Shown in pieces: positions 53,826 through 62,820 of a DNA stretch of 64,000 nucleotides. Source of the DNA: an uncultured Lachnospiraceae bacterium (GTDB lineage: Bacteria; Bacillota; Clostridia; Lachnospirales; Lachnospiraceae). Each line of letters opens with the position of its first letter. Within the stretch, counting starts at the first letter, position 1. Position numbers and translations under genes: made by a program. The notes beneath the pieces are model-generated. The model was given only the letters and a program-made list of their open reading frames with translations. It was not told where the DNA came from and ran no database searches. The stretch covers positions 124,001 through 188,000 of the forward strand of contig CAKRJY010000002.1 in the NCBI GenBank assembly GCA_934352055.1, given 5' to 3'.

Positions 53826-53843
53826 TATGCATAAATATGCATG
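53826..53843. promoter_or_regulatory. ARG-box-like palindrome between argG and argC
   Basis: TATGCATAAATATGCATG fits the ArgR/AhrC pattern TGNATWWWWATNCA (53828-53841). A weaker AT-rich look-alike lies near 53776-53795. The 302-nt space between argG and argC otherwise holds the argG promoter and AT-rich sequence; no clear argC promoter was found. Confidence 0.55.
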
Positions 53844-53934
53844 AAAAATTAAAAAAATTGCAATTTCCTCTTTACGAAATAAACATATTGTACTAAGATG
53901 AAAAAAATTGATATAACAGAAAAGAGGTCGCGAA

Positions 53935-55002
53935 ATGATAAAAGCAGGAATAATTGGAGCAACTGGCTATGCAGGAGGCGAATTGGTCCGTCTCCTATTA
54001 GGACATAAAGAAGTAGAAATTGCATGGTATGGTTCACGTTCCTATGTGGACGAAAAATATGCACATGTATATCGTAATATGTTTAAATTGGTGGACGCGA
54101 CATGCCTTGACGATCATTTACAGGAATTGGCAAGTCAGGTGGATGTGATTTTTACGGCAACGCCACAGGGGTATCTTGCATCTGTTTTGACAGAAGAGAT
54201 ATTGCGTCAGGTTAAGATCATAGATTTGAGTGCGGATTATCGTATAAAAGATGTTGCGACTTATGAAAAATGGTATGGTATCACGCACAAGAGCCCACAG
54301 TTTATTCCGGAAGCGGTCTATGGATTGTGCGAATTGCACCGGGAGCAGATGGAGAATGTTCGCTTAGTGGCAAATCCCGGATGTTACACAACCTGTTCTA
54401 TTTTGACAACCTACCCACTTGTGAAAGAAGGCTATATCGATCATCAGACACTGATCATTGATGCAAAATCGGGAACTTCCGGTGCGGGAAGAGGGGCAAA
54501 GATACAAAATCTTTTCTGCGAAGTCAATGAAAATATGAAAGCATACGGCGTGGCAAATCACCGCCATACACCAGAAATTGAAGAACAGTTAGGCTATGCT
54601 TGTGGAGAAGATGTGACGATTTCTTTTACCCCACATCTGGTACCGATGAACCGTGGTATTCTGGTTACAGCATATGCTTCCTTAAAGAAGGTGTTATATC
54701 CGGACGGACATATGGATTATCCGACGGAAGAAATGCTCTTTGAAACGTATCATCAGTATTATGATAAAGAGTATTTTATCAGGGTGTTAGAAGCAGGCAT
54801 GACGCCGGAAACAAAATGGGTGGAAGGCTCCAATTTTGTGGATATTGGTTTGAAAGTAGATAAAAGGACACATCGTGTGATCATGATGGGCGCGCTTGAT
54901 AATCTTGTTAAAGGTGCGGCAGGACAGGCAGTACAGAATATGAATCTGCTGTTTGGATTCCCGGAACAGCAAGGCTTAGAACTTGTCCCGATGTTTCCGT
55001 AG
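53935..55002 (+). CDS. argC: N-acetyl-gamma-glutamyl-phosphate reductase
   Basis: ArgC reduces N-acetylglutamyl phosphate to the semialdehyde with NADPH. The 355-residue product has the nucleotide-binding start IIGATGYAGGELVRLL, the catalytic Cys150 in NPGCYTT and the conserved HRHTPEIEEQ (active-site His). It is the first gene of the argC-GNAT-argJ-argB-argD cluster. GAGGTCGC precedes the ATG. A palindrome resembling an ARG box lies 92 nt upstream. Confidence 0.96.
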   Translation: MIKAGIIGATGYAGGELVRLLLGHKEVEIAWYGSRSYVDEKYAHVYRNMFKLVDATCLDDHLQELASQVDVIFTATPQGYLASVLTEEILRQVKIIDLSADYRIKDVATYEKWYGITHKSPQFIPEAVYGLCELHREQMENVRLVANPGCYTTCSILTTYPLVKEGYIDHQTLIIDAKSGTSGAGRGAKIQNLFCEVNENMKAYGVANHRHTPEIEEQLGYACGEDVTISFTPHLVPMNRGILVTAYASLKKVLYPDGHMDYPTEEMLFETYHQYYDKEYFIRVLEAGMTPETKWVEGSNFVDIGLKVDKRTHRVIMMGALDNLVKGAAGQAVQNMNLLFGFPEQQGLELVPMFP

Positions 55003-55033
55003 ATGAGGAAGATCTGAAAAAGAGGAAAAGAAT

Positions 55034-55528
55034 TTGGCAGAAATAAGAATACAGACAAAGAAGGACACATTGCCGGAGAACGTTACCCTAAGAACTATGG
55101 TGGCGGCGGATTTTGAGGAAGTACATGCGCTGTGGATGCAGATTAATGGCTTTGCCATACGAAGCATTGATGATTCAAAGGAAGGTGTTTTACGTTTTAT
55201 CAAAAGGAATCCAACGACAAGTATTGTGGCAGTGGCAGGAAATCATATCATAGGTTCCATTTTATGTGGACATGATGGCAGACAAGGATGTTTTTACCAT
55301 GTCTGTGTTGCAAAAGAGTATCGTAAGCATGGCATTGGAAAAGCAATGGCAACCGCTTGTATGCGCAGACTGCAGGAAGAACATATCAATAAGATTTCAC
55401 TGGTTGCTTTTAAAGACAATGCTTTGGGAAATGCCTTCTGGCATGAAGAAGGATGGACCTTGCGGGAAGATTTAAATGTATATGACTTTATTCTGAATGA
55501 AGAGAACATAACACGGTTTAACAAATAA
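55034..55528 (+). CDS. GNAT family N-acetyltransferase in the arginine cluster
   Basis: This 164-residue protein has the GNAT fold: a start strand VTLRTMVAADFEEVHALW, the central strand, and the acetyl-CoA loop EYRKHGIGKAMATACMRRLQ with R-x-x-G-x-A. TTG at 55034 is the likely start because AGAGGAAAAG precedes it and the first beta strand would be lost with later ATGs. Placement between argC and argJ (31 nt and 12 nt gaps) suggests an arginine-linked substrate, possibly glutamate, but this is inference. GNAT specificity cannot be read from sequence. Confidence 0.8.
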   Translation: MAEIRIQTKKDTLPENVTLRTMVAADFEEVHALWMQINGFAIRSIDDSKEGVLRFIKRNPTTSIVAVAGNHIIGSILCGHDGRQGCFYHVCVAKEYRKHGIGKAMATACMRRLQEEHINKISLVAFKDNALGNAFWHEEGWTLREDLNVYDFILNEENITRFNK

Positions 55529-55540
55529 AGGAGTGATACG

Positions 55541-56764
55541 ATGGAAAAGATAAAAGGTGGCGTGACAGCAGCAAAAGGTTTTTTCGCAGCACATACGGCT
55601 GCAGGAATCAAGTATCAGGGAAGAGATGATATGGCACTTCTCTATAGCGAGGTGCCGGCAGAAGTGGCAGGAACTTTTACACAAAATGTGGTAAAAGCCG
55701 CACCGGTAAAATGGGATCAGCAGGTGGTAAAGGAAAGCCCTTATGCGCAGGCTGTTGTTGTCAATGCCGGTATTGCAAATGCCTGTACTGGAGAAGAAGG
55801 TATGCGCTATTGTAAACAGACGGCAGATCAGGCGGCAGAAGTGTTGAACATTCCGGCAAATGCTGTTTTAGTGGCATCGACAGGAGTGATTGGTATGCAG
55901 CTTCCGATGGATCGTCTTCGTGCAGGCATACAAGCAATGGCACCGCAATTAGAGGATACGCGATCAGCCGGAACGGCGGCAGCACAGGCAATCATGACGA
56001 CGGATACGCATAAAAAAGAAGTGGCAGTCACTTTTATGGCAGATGGAAAAGAAGTCACTGTTGGCGGTATGAGTAAGGGCAGCGGCATGATTCATCCGAA
56101 TATGTGTACGATGCTTGCGTTTATCACCACAGACCTTTCTATTTCAAAGGAACTGTTACAGGAAGCATTAAGCCGGGTGGTCGATGATACCTACAATATG
56201 ATTTCTGTGGATGGTGATACATCGACAAACGATACCTGTCTGATCCTTGCCAATGGTATGGCTGGAAATGAAAAAATAACAGAGAAGAATGAGGCTTATG
56301 AAGCTTTTGTTGAGGCACTTTTTGAAGTGAATCGCACATTGGCAAAGATGATGGCTGGTGATGGCGAGGGTGCTACCGCATTGTTTGAAGTAAAAGTGAT
56401 ACATGCCAATACAAAAAAAGAGGCGGTAACACTTGCAAAATCCGTGGTTACATCAAGTCTTACCAAAGCAGCAATCTATGGACATGATGCAAACTGGGGC
56501 CGTATTTTATGCGCACTCGGTTATGCAGGAGTAGCCTTTGATCCGGAAAAAGTAGATTTATATTTTGAAAGTGTAAATGGCAGCTTAAAAATTATAGAAG
56601 ATGGTGTGGCGACGGGATACAGCGAAGAAGAGGCTACACAGATTCTTACCGCAGATGCAGTGACAGCTATTTGTGATATGAAACAGGGGAATGCGGAGGC
56701 AACAGCCTGGGGCTGCGATCTGACATACGATTATGTCAAAATCAATGCCGATTATCGTTCTTAA
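55541..56764 (+). CDS. argJ: Bifunctional ornithine acetyltransferase/N-acetylglutamate synthase
   Basis: ArgJ moves the acetyl group from acetylornithine to glutamate and, in bifunctional forms, also makes acetylglutamate from acetyl-CoA. The 407-residue precursor cleaves itself; the nucleophile Thr190 is in HPNMCTMLAF, preceded by SKGSGMI. The beginning KGGVTAAKGFFAAHTAAGIK is typical. Because ArgJ recycles acetyl, no ArgE is needed. Its start follows AAAGGAGTG. Whether this one accepts acetyl-CoA cannot be seen, and the neighbouring GNAT could do the priming step. Confidence 0.95.
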   Translation: MEKIKGGVTAAKGFFAAHTAAGIKYQGRDDMALLYSEVPAEVAGTFTQNVVKAAPVKWDQQVVKESPYAQAVVVNAGIANACTGEEGMRYCKQTADQAAEVLNIPANAVLVASTGVIGMQLPMDRLRAGIQAMAPQLEDTRSAGTAAAQAIMTTDTHKKEVAVTFMADGKEVTVGGMSKGSGMIHPNMCTMLAFITTDLSISKELLQEALSRVVDDTYNMISVDGDTSTNDTCLILANGMAGNEKITEKNEAYEAFVEALFEVNRTLAKMMAGDGEGATALFEVKVIHANTKKEAVTLAKSVVTSSLTKAAIYGHDANWGRILCALGYAGVAFDPEKVDLYFESVNGSLKIIEDGVATGYSEEEATQILTADAVTAICDMKQGNAEATAWGCDLTYDYVKINADYRS

Positions 56765-56812
56765 ATTACGAGCCAAAGTACGAGGGGAAACATCATGAAG
56801 GAGGAAATAAAG

Positions 56813-57712
56813 GTGGAAGAGAAGAATATGCAGGAAGTCATGGAAAAAGCACAGGTGCTGATTGAAGCATTGCCGTATATACAGCGTTTTAATCGCAAGA
56901 TTATTGTAGTGAAATATGGTGGAAGCGCCATGATTGATGAAGAACTCAAAAGACAAGTTATCCAGGATGTAACCCTTTTAAAAGTGGTAGGATTTAAGCC
57001 GATTATTGTACATGGCGGCGGAAAGGAAATAAGCCGTTGGGTAGAAAAGACAGGAATGCATCCGGAATTTATCAATGGATTGCGTAAAACGGATGCCCCA
57101 ACCATGGAAATTGCTGAAATGGTATTAAATAAAGTGAACAAGTCACTGGTGCAGATGGTGGAAGAATTGGGCGTGAATGCTGTCGGAATCAGCGGAAAAG
57201 ATGGCGGTCTTTTAAAGGTAGAAAAAAAGTTTTCCGAGGGACAGGATATCGGCTATGTTGGTGAAATAACGGAAGTTAACCCGAAGATTTTAGAGGATTT
57301 GCTGGAACGTGACTTTTTGCCTATTGTCTGCCCGATTGGAATGGATGCAAATTATGAGACTTACAACATCAACGCAGATGATGCTGCCTGTGCGATTGCA
57401 CAAGCTATGCAGGCAGAAAAGTTGGCATTTCTGACCGATATTGAAGGCGTTTACAAAGATCCGGAGGATAAATCGACTTTAATATCAGAATTGACGTTGT
57501 CAGAGGCGAGAACATTGATTGCAGATGGATTTATCGGAGGCGGTATGCTTCCAAAGCTGACCAACTGTATGACAGCCATTGAAGAGGGCGTGTCAAGAGT
57601 ACATATTTTAGATGGTCGTATCGCACATTGTCTGTTGCTTGAAATCTTTACAAATAAAGGAATCGGAACAGCTATTTTAGATGACAAAGAGAGGAAATTT
57701 CATCATGAATAA
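56813..57712 (+). CDS. argB: Acetylglutamate kinase
   Basis: ArgB phosphorylates N-acetylglutamate, the committed and usually arginine-inhibited step. The amino acid kinase fold is seen in VVKYGGSAM, PIIVHGGGKEIS, GISGKDGGLL, NINADDAACAIAQ and GGGMLPKL. The N-terminal helix before the core (QEVMEKAQVLIEALPYIQRF) is the form associated with arginine feedback inhibition. Start choice is open: an ATG at 56795 has GAGGGG before it, but AAGGAGG at 56798-56804 is 8 nt before the GTG at 56813, which is preferred (299 residues). The last 8 nt overlap argD. Confidence 0.93.
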   Translation: MEEKNMQEVMEKAQVLIEALPYIQRFNRKIIVVKYGGSAMIDEELKRQVIQDVTLLKVVGFKPIIVHGGGKEISRWVEKTGMHPEFINGLRKTDAPTMEIAEMVLNKVNKSLVQMVEELGVNAVGISGKDGGLLKVEKKFSEGQDIGYVGEITEVNPKILEDLLERDFLPIVCPIGMDANYETYNINADDAACAIAQAMQAEKLAFLTDIEGVYKDPEDKSTLISELTLSEARTLIADGFIGGGMLPKLTNCMTAIEEGVSRVHILDGRIAHCLLLEIFTNKGIGTAILDDKERKFHHE

Positions 57713-58907
57713 GGAAAACTATATAGCCACAGCAGAAGAATCTATGTTTCATGTGTACAATCGCTTTCCTGTAGTATTTGAAAAAGGAAATGGCGTACAT
57801 ATTTATGATACAGATGGTAAGGAATACCTCGATTTTGCATCCGGTATCGGCGTGATGGCATTCGGATACAATGTGGGAGAGTACAAGCAGGCATTGATGG
57901 ATCAGTTGGATAAGATTACGCATACGTCAAATTTATATTATCATCCATCTATGATCTCTGCCGCAAAAAAACTAAGCGAAATATCCGGAATGGACAAGGT
58001 GTTCTTTACGAACAGTGGTGCGGAAGCAGTAGAAGGTGCGATCAAGACAGCAAAAAAATATGCGTATTTGCGCGATGGTTTTGCAGGACATGAAGTCATA
58101 GCCATGGAGCATTCTTTTCATGGAAGAACGGTGGGTGCTTTATCGGTAACAGGAACGAAGCATTACCGGGATCCATTTTTACCATTGATGGATGGGGTTC
58201 GTTTTGCCACTTTTAATGATTTAGAGAGTGTCAAAGCGCAGATTACCGATAAGACCTGTGCGATCATTCTTGAGACCGTGCAGGGGGAAGGCGGCCTTTA
58301 TCCGGCAAAAACAGCCTTTTTACAAGGTGTGCGAAAACTTTGTGATGAACATGATATCTTATTGATTTTAGATGAAATACAGTGTGGTATGGCGCGTACA
58401 GGCTATATGTTTGCATGGCAGAAATACGGAGTGAAACCGGACATTATGACATGTGCAAAGGCATTGGGAGCAGGGGTTCCCGTGGGCGCATTTGTGTTGA
58501 CGGATCATGTGGCCAAACATTCTTTGGTTCCAGGTGATCATGGCACCACGTATGGCGGCAATCCCCTTGTCTGTGCAGCTGTGGATAAGACAATTGAAAT
58601 GATGCAAAAACGGCAGATTACAGAGCATGTTAAGGAACTGACGCCATATTTTGAAAAAACGTTAGATGACATCATACAGACTTATGATTTTATGACAGGA
58701 CGACGTGGTATGGGCTTTATGCAGGGAATCGTGCTGGATCCGGAAGTTGCAGTGGGAAATGTGGTCACAAAAGCACTGGATGCCGGACTGATTGTTCTCT
58801 CCGCAGGCGGGAATGTATTGCGCTTGCTGCCGCCACTTGTCATCGAAAAAGAGGATATTGATGATATGGCAAAAAAATTAAGAGAAGTGTGTGACATAAT
58901 TTCGTAA
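57705..58907 (+). CDS. argD: Acetylornithine aminotransferase
   Basis: ArgD is a PLP enzyme of class III that makes N-acetylornithine from the semialdehyde and glutamate. The 400-residue product has FTNSGAEAVEGAIK, HSFHGRTVGALSVTG, LDEIQCGMARTG, the PLP-binding Lys in TCAKALGAGVPVGAF, and HGTTYGGNPL. An earlier in-frame ATG (57681) lies within argB; the ATG at 57705 is used because GAGGAAA stands before it and it matches the family start. It ends the arginine cluster; a terminator follows. argF and argH are not in this window. Confidence 0.95.
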   Translation: MNKENYIATAEESMFHVYNRFPVVFEKGNGVHIYDTDGKEYLDFASGIGVMAFGYNVGEYKQALMDQLDKITHTSNLYYHPSMISAAKKLSEISGMDKVFFTNSGAEAVEGAIKTAKKYAYLRDGFAGHEVIAMEHSFHGRTVGALSVTGTKHYRDPFLPLMDGVRFATFNDLESVKAQITDKTCAIILETVQGEGGLYPAKTAFLQGVRKLCDEHDILLILDEIQCGMARTGYMFAWQKYGVKPDIMTCAKALGAGVPVGAFVLTDHVAKHSLVPGDHGTTYGGNPLVCAAVDKTIEMMQKRQITEHVKELTPYFEKTLDDIIQTYDFMTGRRGMGFMQGIVLDPEVAVGNVVTKALDAGLIVLSAGGNVLRLLPPLVIEKEDIDDMAKKLREVCDIIS

Positions 58908-58912
58908 AACTC

Positions 58913-58941
58913 TTGTAATAATTGGTGCTTTTGGATAAAAT
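58913..58941 (+). promoter_or_regulatory. Putative promoter between argD and comEA
   Basis: TTGTAA, 17-nt spacer, TAAAAT, starting 6 nt after the argD stop. A terminator-like hairpin lies between it and comEA, which would allow attenuation. Confidence 0.45.
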
Positions 58942-58981
58942 AATTCACATAGCATTCGTGTTTCCTTTCGAACGTTGATAG

Positions 58982-59014
58982 AGGGGGTGGCAGTTGTTGC
59001 TACCTCCTTTGTTT
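58982..59014 (+). terminator. Intrinsic terminator upstream of comEA
   Basis: AGGGGGTGGCA (58982-58992) pairs with TGCTACCTCCT (58998-59008, two wobbles), then TTGTTTGTT. Confidence 0.7.
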
Positions 59015-59032
59015 GTTGGAAAGGAGAATAAA

Positions 59033-59638
59033 GTGAAAAAACAAATCATACTACTTGGTATTGTAGTTCTTATGATGCTTGTGGGCTGCATGGGATGTAA
59101 GAAACAGTCTTATCTGGAAACGCAGTCTGATCTTCAAGAAGAGCATACAAAATCCGCAGATACAACAGAAGAAAAGAAGCAGCAGACCGAGCAGGTAACA
59201 GAGATTTACGTACAAATCGACGGGGCTGTCAAAAAGCCGGGAGTGTACACATTTTCTGAAGAAAGCCGTGTCTATGAACTGATAGAGGCAGCCGGGGGCT
59301 TGTTGCCGGAAGCATATGATCTTGGCATCAATCAGGCAGAACGTCTGGAGGACGGAGAAAAGATTTATGTTTATACCAAGGAAGAAATAGAAAACGGAGC
59401 AGGAACGACGGATACACAGAATCCGAGTGGACAGACAGACGATGGTAAGGTCAATATCAACACTGCTTCGGTGGAAGAGTTGATGACACTTAGTGGGATT
59501 GGCAAGACACGTGCTAAAGACATCATTGCGTATCGCAATGCGCACGGGGCATTCTCGTTACCGGAGGATTTGAAAAACGTATCTGGTATAGGAGACAGTA
59601 CCTACAACAAAATCGCAGATGCAATTATAGTGAATTGA
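59033..59638 (+). CDS. comEA: ComEA family DNA-binding protein, predicted lipoprotein
   Basis: ComEA binds double-stranded DNA outside the membrane during DNA uptake. The 201-residue product has an N-terminal hydrophobic stretch ending LMMLVGC, a lipobox rather than a plain anchor. A low-complexity linker follows, then an SLBB domain (VQIDGAVKKPGVYTF), another linker, and the helix-hairpin-helix domain (VNINTASVEELMTLSGIG, then NVSGIGDSTYNKI). GTG at 59033 is the start; AAGGAG lies 6-7 nt before it. comEC follows four genes later. Confidence 0.9.
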   Translation: MKKQIILLGIVVLMMLVGCMGCKKQSYLETQSDLQEEHTKSADTTEEKKQQTEQVTEIYVQIDGAVKKPGVYTFSEESRVYELIEAAGGLLPEAYDLGINQAERLEDGEKIYVYTKEEIENGAGTTDTQNPSGQTDDGKVNINTASVEELMTLSGIGKTRAKDIIAYRNAHGAFSLPEDLKNVSGIGDSTYNKIADAIIVN

Positions 59639-59647
59639 GGTTAGATG

Positions 59648-60340
59648 ATGGCAAAGAAAGTATTAGTGGTAGATGATGAAAAACTGATTGTGAAGGGCAT
59701 ACGTTTCAGTCTGGAACAGGATGGTATGGAAGTGGATTGTGCATATGATGGGCAGGAGGCTTTGGATAAAGCTATGGCAACAGCATATGATATGATTCTT
59801 TTGGATGTCATGCTTCCAAAGATGGATGGTTTTGAGGTTTGTCAGCGCATTCGCGAGTTTTCCAATATGCCGATTGTTATGTTAACGGCAAAAGGCGATG
59901 ATATGGATAAGATTTTAGGTCTTGAATATGGCGCAGACGACTACATTACCAAGCCTTTTAACATCTTAGAGGTAAAGGCGCGTATTAAGGCAATCATGCG
60001 AAGAACGACACCACAGGTTGTTAAAGAGCAGAAGATGACAGAGATTGTGAGTGGAGACTTTACCATTAATACAGAGAATCGTCGTTTGTTTATTTTAGAT
60101 CGTGAGATCAATGTGACCTCAAAGGAATTTGACATGTTGCTTCTTCTGGTGACAAATCCGGGAAAAGTATACAGCAGAGACGAATTGCTTCGCACAATTT
60201 GGGGCGAAGACTATCCGGGAGATGCGCGAACTGTGGATGTCCATATTCGTAGATTGCGCGAAAAAATTGAGCCAAATGCCAGCGAGCCGAAATATGTGCA
60301 TACAAAGTGGGGCGTTGGTTATTACTATCAGCAGGTGTAG
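59648..60340 (+). CDS. OmpR-family response regulator
   Basis: This 230-residue regulator has a receiver domain with acidic pocket VVDDEK and phosphorylated Asp53 in LLDVMLP, Thr in VMLTAKG and Lys in YITKPF. A winged-helix DNA-binding domain follows (about 135-230, with RTVDVHIRRLREKIE). It pairs with the kinase gene 9 nt downstream. The second of two adjacent ATGs (59648) was chosen for its 7-nt distance from GAGG. Its stimulus and targets are unknown; position suggests it may control competence or envelope genes. Confidence 0.93.
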   Translation: MAKKVLVVDDEKLIVKGIRFSLEQDGMEVDCAYDGQEALDKAMATAYDMILLDVMLPKMDGFEVCQRIREFSNMPIVMLTAKGDDMDKILGLEYGADDYITKPFNILEVKARIKAIMRRTTPQVVKEQKMTEIVSGDFTINTENRRLFILDREINVTSKEFDMLLLLVTNPGKVYSRDELLRTIWGEDYPGDARTVDVHIRRLREKIEPNASEPKYVHTKWGVGYYYQQV

Positions 60341-60349
60341 GGGTAGTAT

Positions 60350-61843
60350 ATGAAAAAGCAGATCATTCGGAAAATAATAAGAAGTCTTAGATTGCATATG
60401 GTCGTCGTTTTCCTCTTGTTGGGGATTCTTCCGGCAACCTTATTTTCTGTGCTTTTTTCCAGTTTGTATGTAAAGCGCTCTGTGGAGAGCGATGTGACAG
60501 ATATGGTGGCAAATGGACAGATTTTAGGTAAGCAGATTATGTCCAGCGGCTATTTAAATCAAAAGGATTCCGGCGATGTTGATGAGCAGCTGAGTGCGTT
60601 GTCTACAACATATGCCGGGCGTATGATGGTGGTGAACCGCTCGCTTACCATTATCAAAGATACCTATGGTGTGGATGAGGGGAAAACGATCGTATGGTCG
60701 AATGTGATCAAGGCATTTACAGGTTCGATTTCTTCTTCCTATGATAAGGATAATGAATATCTGGTAGCAGCGGTTCCGATTATGTCAACGGGTAAGGATA
60801 CCGATGAGGTGCTGGGTGTGCTTGTGATGAATAAGTCAATGACTTATGTTACAGCCAATCTGGAATATTTTCATTCGGTAGCAATTATTACACTTTTAGT
60901 ACTATATGCAGTCGTGATTGCGCTTGCTATTTTGTTTTCCGGCAAATTTACCAGACCATTTCATAAGCTTGGCAAAGCGATTGATGCCCGGGAAAAGGGT
61001 ACCGATGATGGAGAGGATATTGCTGTAGATGATTTTACAGAGTCGGCAGATGTATCAGATAAACTGAATAATCTGATCGTACGTATGAAAGTGGTAGATG
61101 AGTCGCGTCAGGAATTTGTTTCGAATGTGTCCCATGAATTAAAAACCCCGCTTACATCCATGAAGGTGCTGGCGGATTCTTTGAATGGACAGGACAATGT
61201 ACCAATCGAACTGTATCGGGAATTCATGTCAGATATTGGAGAAGAAATTGATCGTGAAACAAAAATCATCAATGATTTGTTGAGTCTTGTAAAGATGGAT
61301 CGTGCGGCAGCCTCACTGAATGTATCTGCTGTTAATATGAACGAATTGATTGAACTGATTTTAAAACGACTTCGCCCAATTGCAGAAAAACAGCAGGTGG
61401 AAGTGGTTTTTGAAAGTTTCCGTCCGGTGGCAGCAGAAGTAGATGAAGTCAAGATATCACTTGCCATTACAAACCTTGTGGAAAATGGTATCAAGTATAA
61501 CAAGGAAGGCGGCTGGGTGCATGTAACACTCAATGCGGACCACCAATACTGCTACATCAAAGTAGAAGACTCCGGTATGGGAATTCCACAGGATAGTTTG
61601 GATTATGTTTTTGAGAGATTTTACCGCGTTGACAAATCACATTCCAGGGAAATTGGCGGAACTGGTCTGGGACTTGCCATTACAAAAAATGCGGTTACCA
61701 TGCACAATGGAGATATCAAGGTACATAGTGTCTTAGGAGAGGGAACGATGTTTGATGTGCGTATTCCACTGAACTATATCAGCCCACAGAGTGAGCGTGA
61801 AAGTCACAGTGTAAAGAAAGCGCATACATTTATGCATGGATAA
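60350..61843 (+). CDS. Sensor histidine kinase
   Basis: This 497-residue membrane kinase has two membrane segments (about 16-40 and 181-202) enclosing an extracellular sensor domain of about 140 residues. A HAMP-like linker, the HisKA domain with phosphorylated His262 (SNVSHELKTPLTSM), and a HATPase domain with LVENGIKYN, DSGMGIP, FERFYRV and GGTGLGLAI follow. It is the partner of the OmpR-type regulator upstream. The sensor domain is not recognised. A GTAGGGG-type site precedes the ATG. Confidence 0.93.
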   Translation: MKKQIIRKIIRSLRLHMVVVFLLLGILPATLFSVLFSSLYVKRSVESDVTDMVANGQILGKQIMSSGYLNQKDSGDVDEQLSALSTTYAGRMMVVNRSLTIIKDTYGVDEGKTIVWSNVIKAFTGSISSSYDKDNEYLVAAVPIMSTGKDTDEVLGVLVMNKSMTYVTANLEYFHSVAIITLLVLYAVVIALAILFSGKFTRPFHKLGKAIDAREKGTDDGEDIAVDDFTESADVSDKLNNLIVRMKVVDESRQEFVSNVSHELKTPLTSMKVLADSLNGQDNVPIELYREFMSDIGEEIDRETKIINDLLSLVKMDRAAASLNVSAVNMNELIELILKRLRPIAEKQQVEVVFESFRPVAAEVDEVKISLAITNLVENGIKYNKEGGWVHVTLNADHQYCYIKVEDSGMGIPQDSLDYVFERFYRVDKSHSREIGGTGLGLAITKNAVTMHNGDIKVHSVLGEGTMFDVRIPLNYISPQSERESHSVKKAHTFMHG

Positions 61844-61857
61844 GGAGAATACTTCTT

Positions 61858-62811
61858 ATGAAGAAAAAAGGAATCGTATATCTGACGGTACTTGCGCTTA
61901 TGTGCGGGCTATTGGTTGGATGTGGCGGACACAAAGAAAAAGAGAATATGAAGATTTACTATATCAATGCATTGGGAGATGGCATTGGTGCTGTTGGATA
62001 TCACATGCATGCAACAAAAACAGATGCAATGATTGATGAGGCACTGCAAGAGTTGGGAAAAGATCCGGATAGTGTAGAATATCGCAGGACGATTTCAGAT
62101 AGTGTCAAGATTGAGGATTGCGCGTTGGATGATGGCATGCTGAGTCTGTATTTTGACCGGGAATATGAGGAGTTGACCGGCTACACCGAAGTCTTAATGC
62201 GTGCAGCAATCGTAAAGACATTGGTGCAGATCAAAGGCATCGATAGTGTGACATTTTACGTCGGCGGAGATCCGCTGCAGGACGCAAATGGAACTCTTGT
62301 TGGCAGTATGAACGATGATACCTTTATCAATGATTATGGGGCAGAAACAGGTAGTCTGGAAAAGACAAAACTGACGCTCTATTTTGCCAGTGCAGATGGA
62401 CAGTCTCTCGTAAAAAAGGAGATGGATGTCTACTATAATAAAAATGTGGCGCGAGAACGTCTGATTATGGATTATTTATTGAAGGGATCGGATGACGAAG
62501 ATGCCAAAACGGTATTCCCATCGGGAACAAAACTTTTAAATGTAACGGTAACAGATGGGGTGTGTTATGTGAATCTGGATTCTTCCTTTTTGAAAGGAAC
62601 TACGGGAGTCAACAGCAAGGTGGTGTTGTACTCTATTGTAAATTCACTGACAGAACTGGATAATATCAATAAAGTACAGATTCTTGTAGAAGGGGCACAG
62701 AGCACATCAGCGGATGCGAGTCTGGGATTTTCGCTGGGAACATCCTATGAAAGAGATACGTCTATGGTAATGCAGGCAGTGGAGAGAGATTTGATGAACG
62801 AGGGGCAATAG
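61858..62811 (+). CDS. GerMN domain lipoprotein
   Basis: This 317-residue protein has a lipoprotein signal with lipobox LLVGC (Cys near 22). Two similar GerMN/sporulation domains follow: residues 35-150, and 165-290 (KLTLYFASADGQSLVKKE, then AKTVFPSGTKLLNVTVTDG and CYVNLDSSFLKG). Such domains occur in GerM and in LpqB, a partner of a two-component kinase in actinobacteria. The gene lies just after a kinase gene (14 nt), so a role as partner of that kinase is an attractive guess. AAGGAG precedes the ATG. Confidence 0.85.
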   Translation: MKKKGIVYLTVLALMCGLLVGCGGHKEKENMKIYYINALGDGIGAVGYHMHATKTDAMIDEALQELGKDPDSVEYRRTISDSVKIEDCALDDGMLSLYFDREYEELTGYTEVLMRAAIVKTLVQIKGIDSVTFYVGGDPLQDANGTLVGSMNDDTFINDYGAETGSLEKTKLTLYFASADGQSLVKKEMDVYYNKNVARERLIMDYLLKGSDDEDAKTVFPSGTKLLNVTVTDGVCYVNLDSSFLKGTTGVNSKVVLYSIVNSLTELDNINKVQILVEGAQSTSADASLGFSLGTSYERDTSMVMQAVERDLMNEGQ

Positions 62812-62820
62812 GAGGAAATA

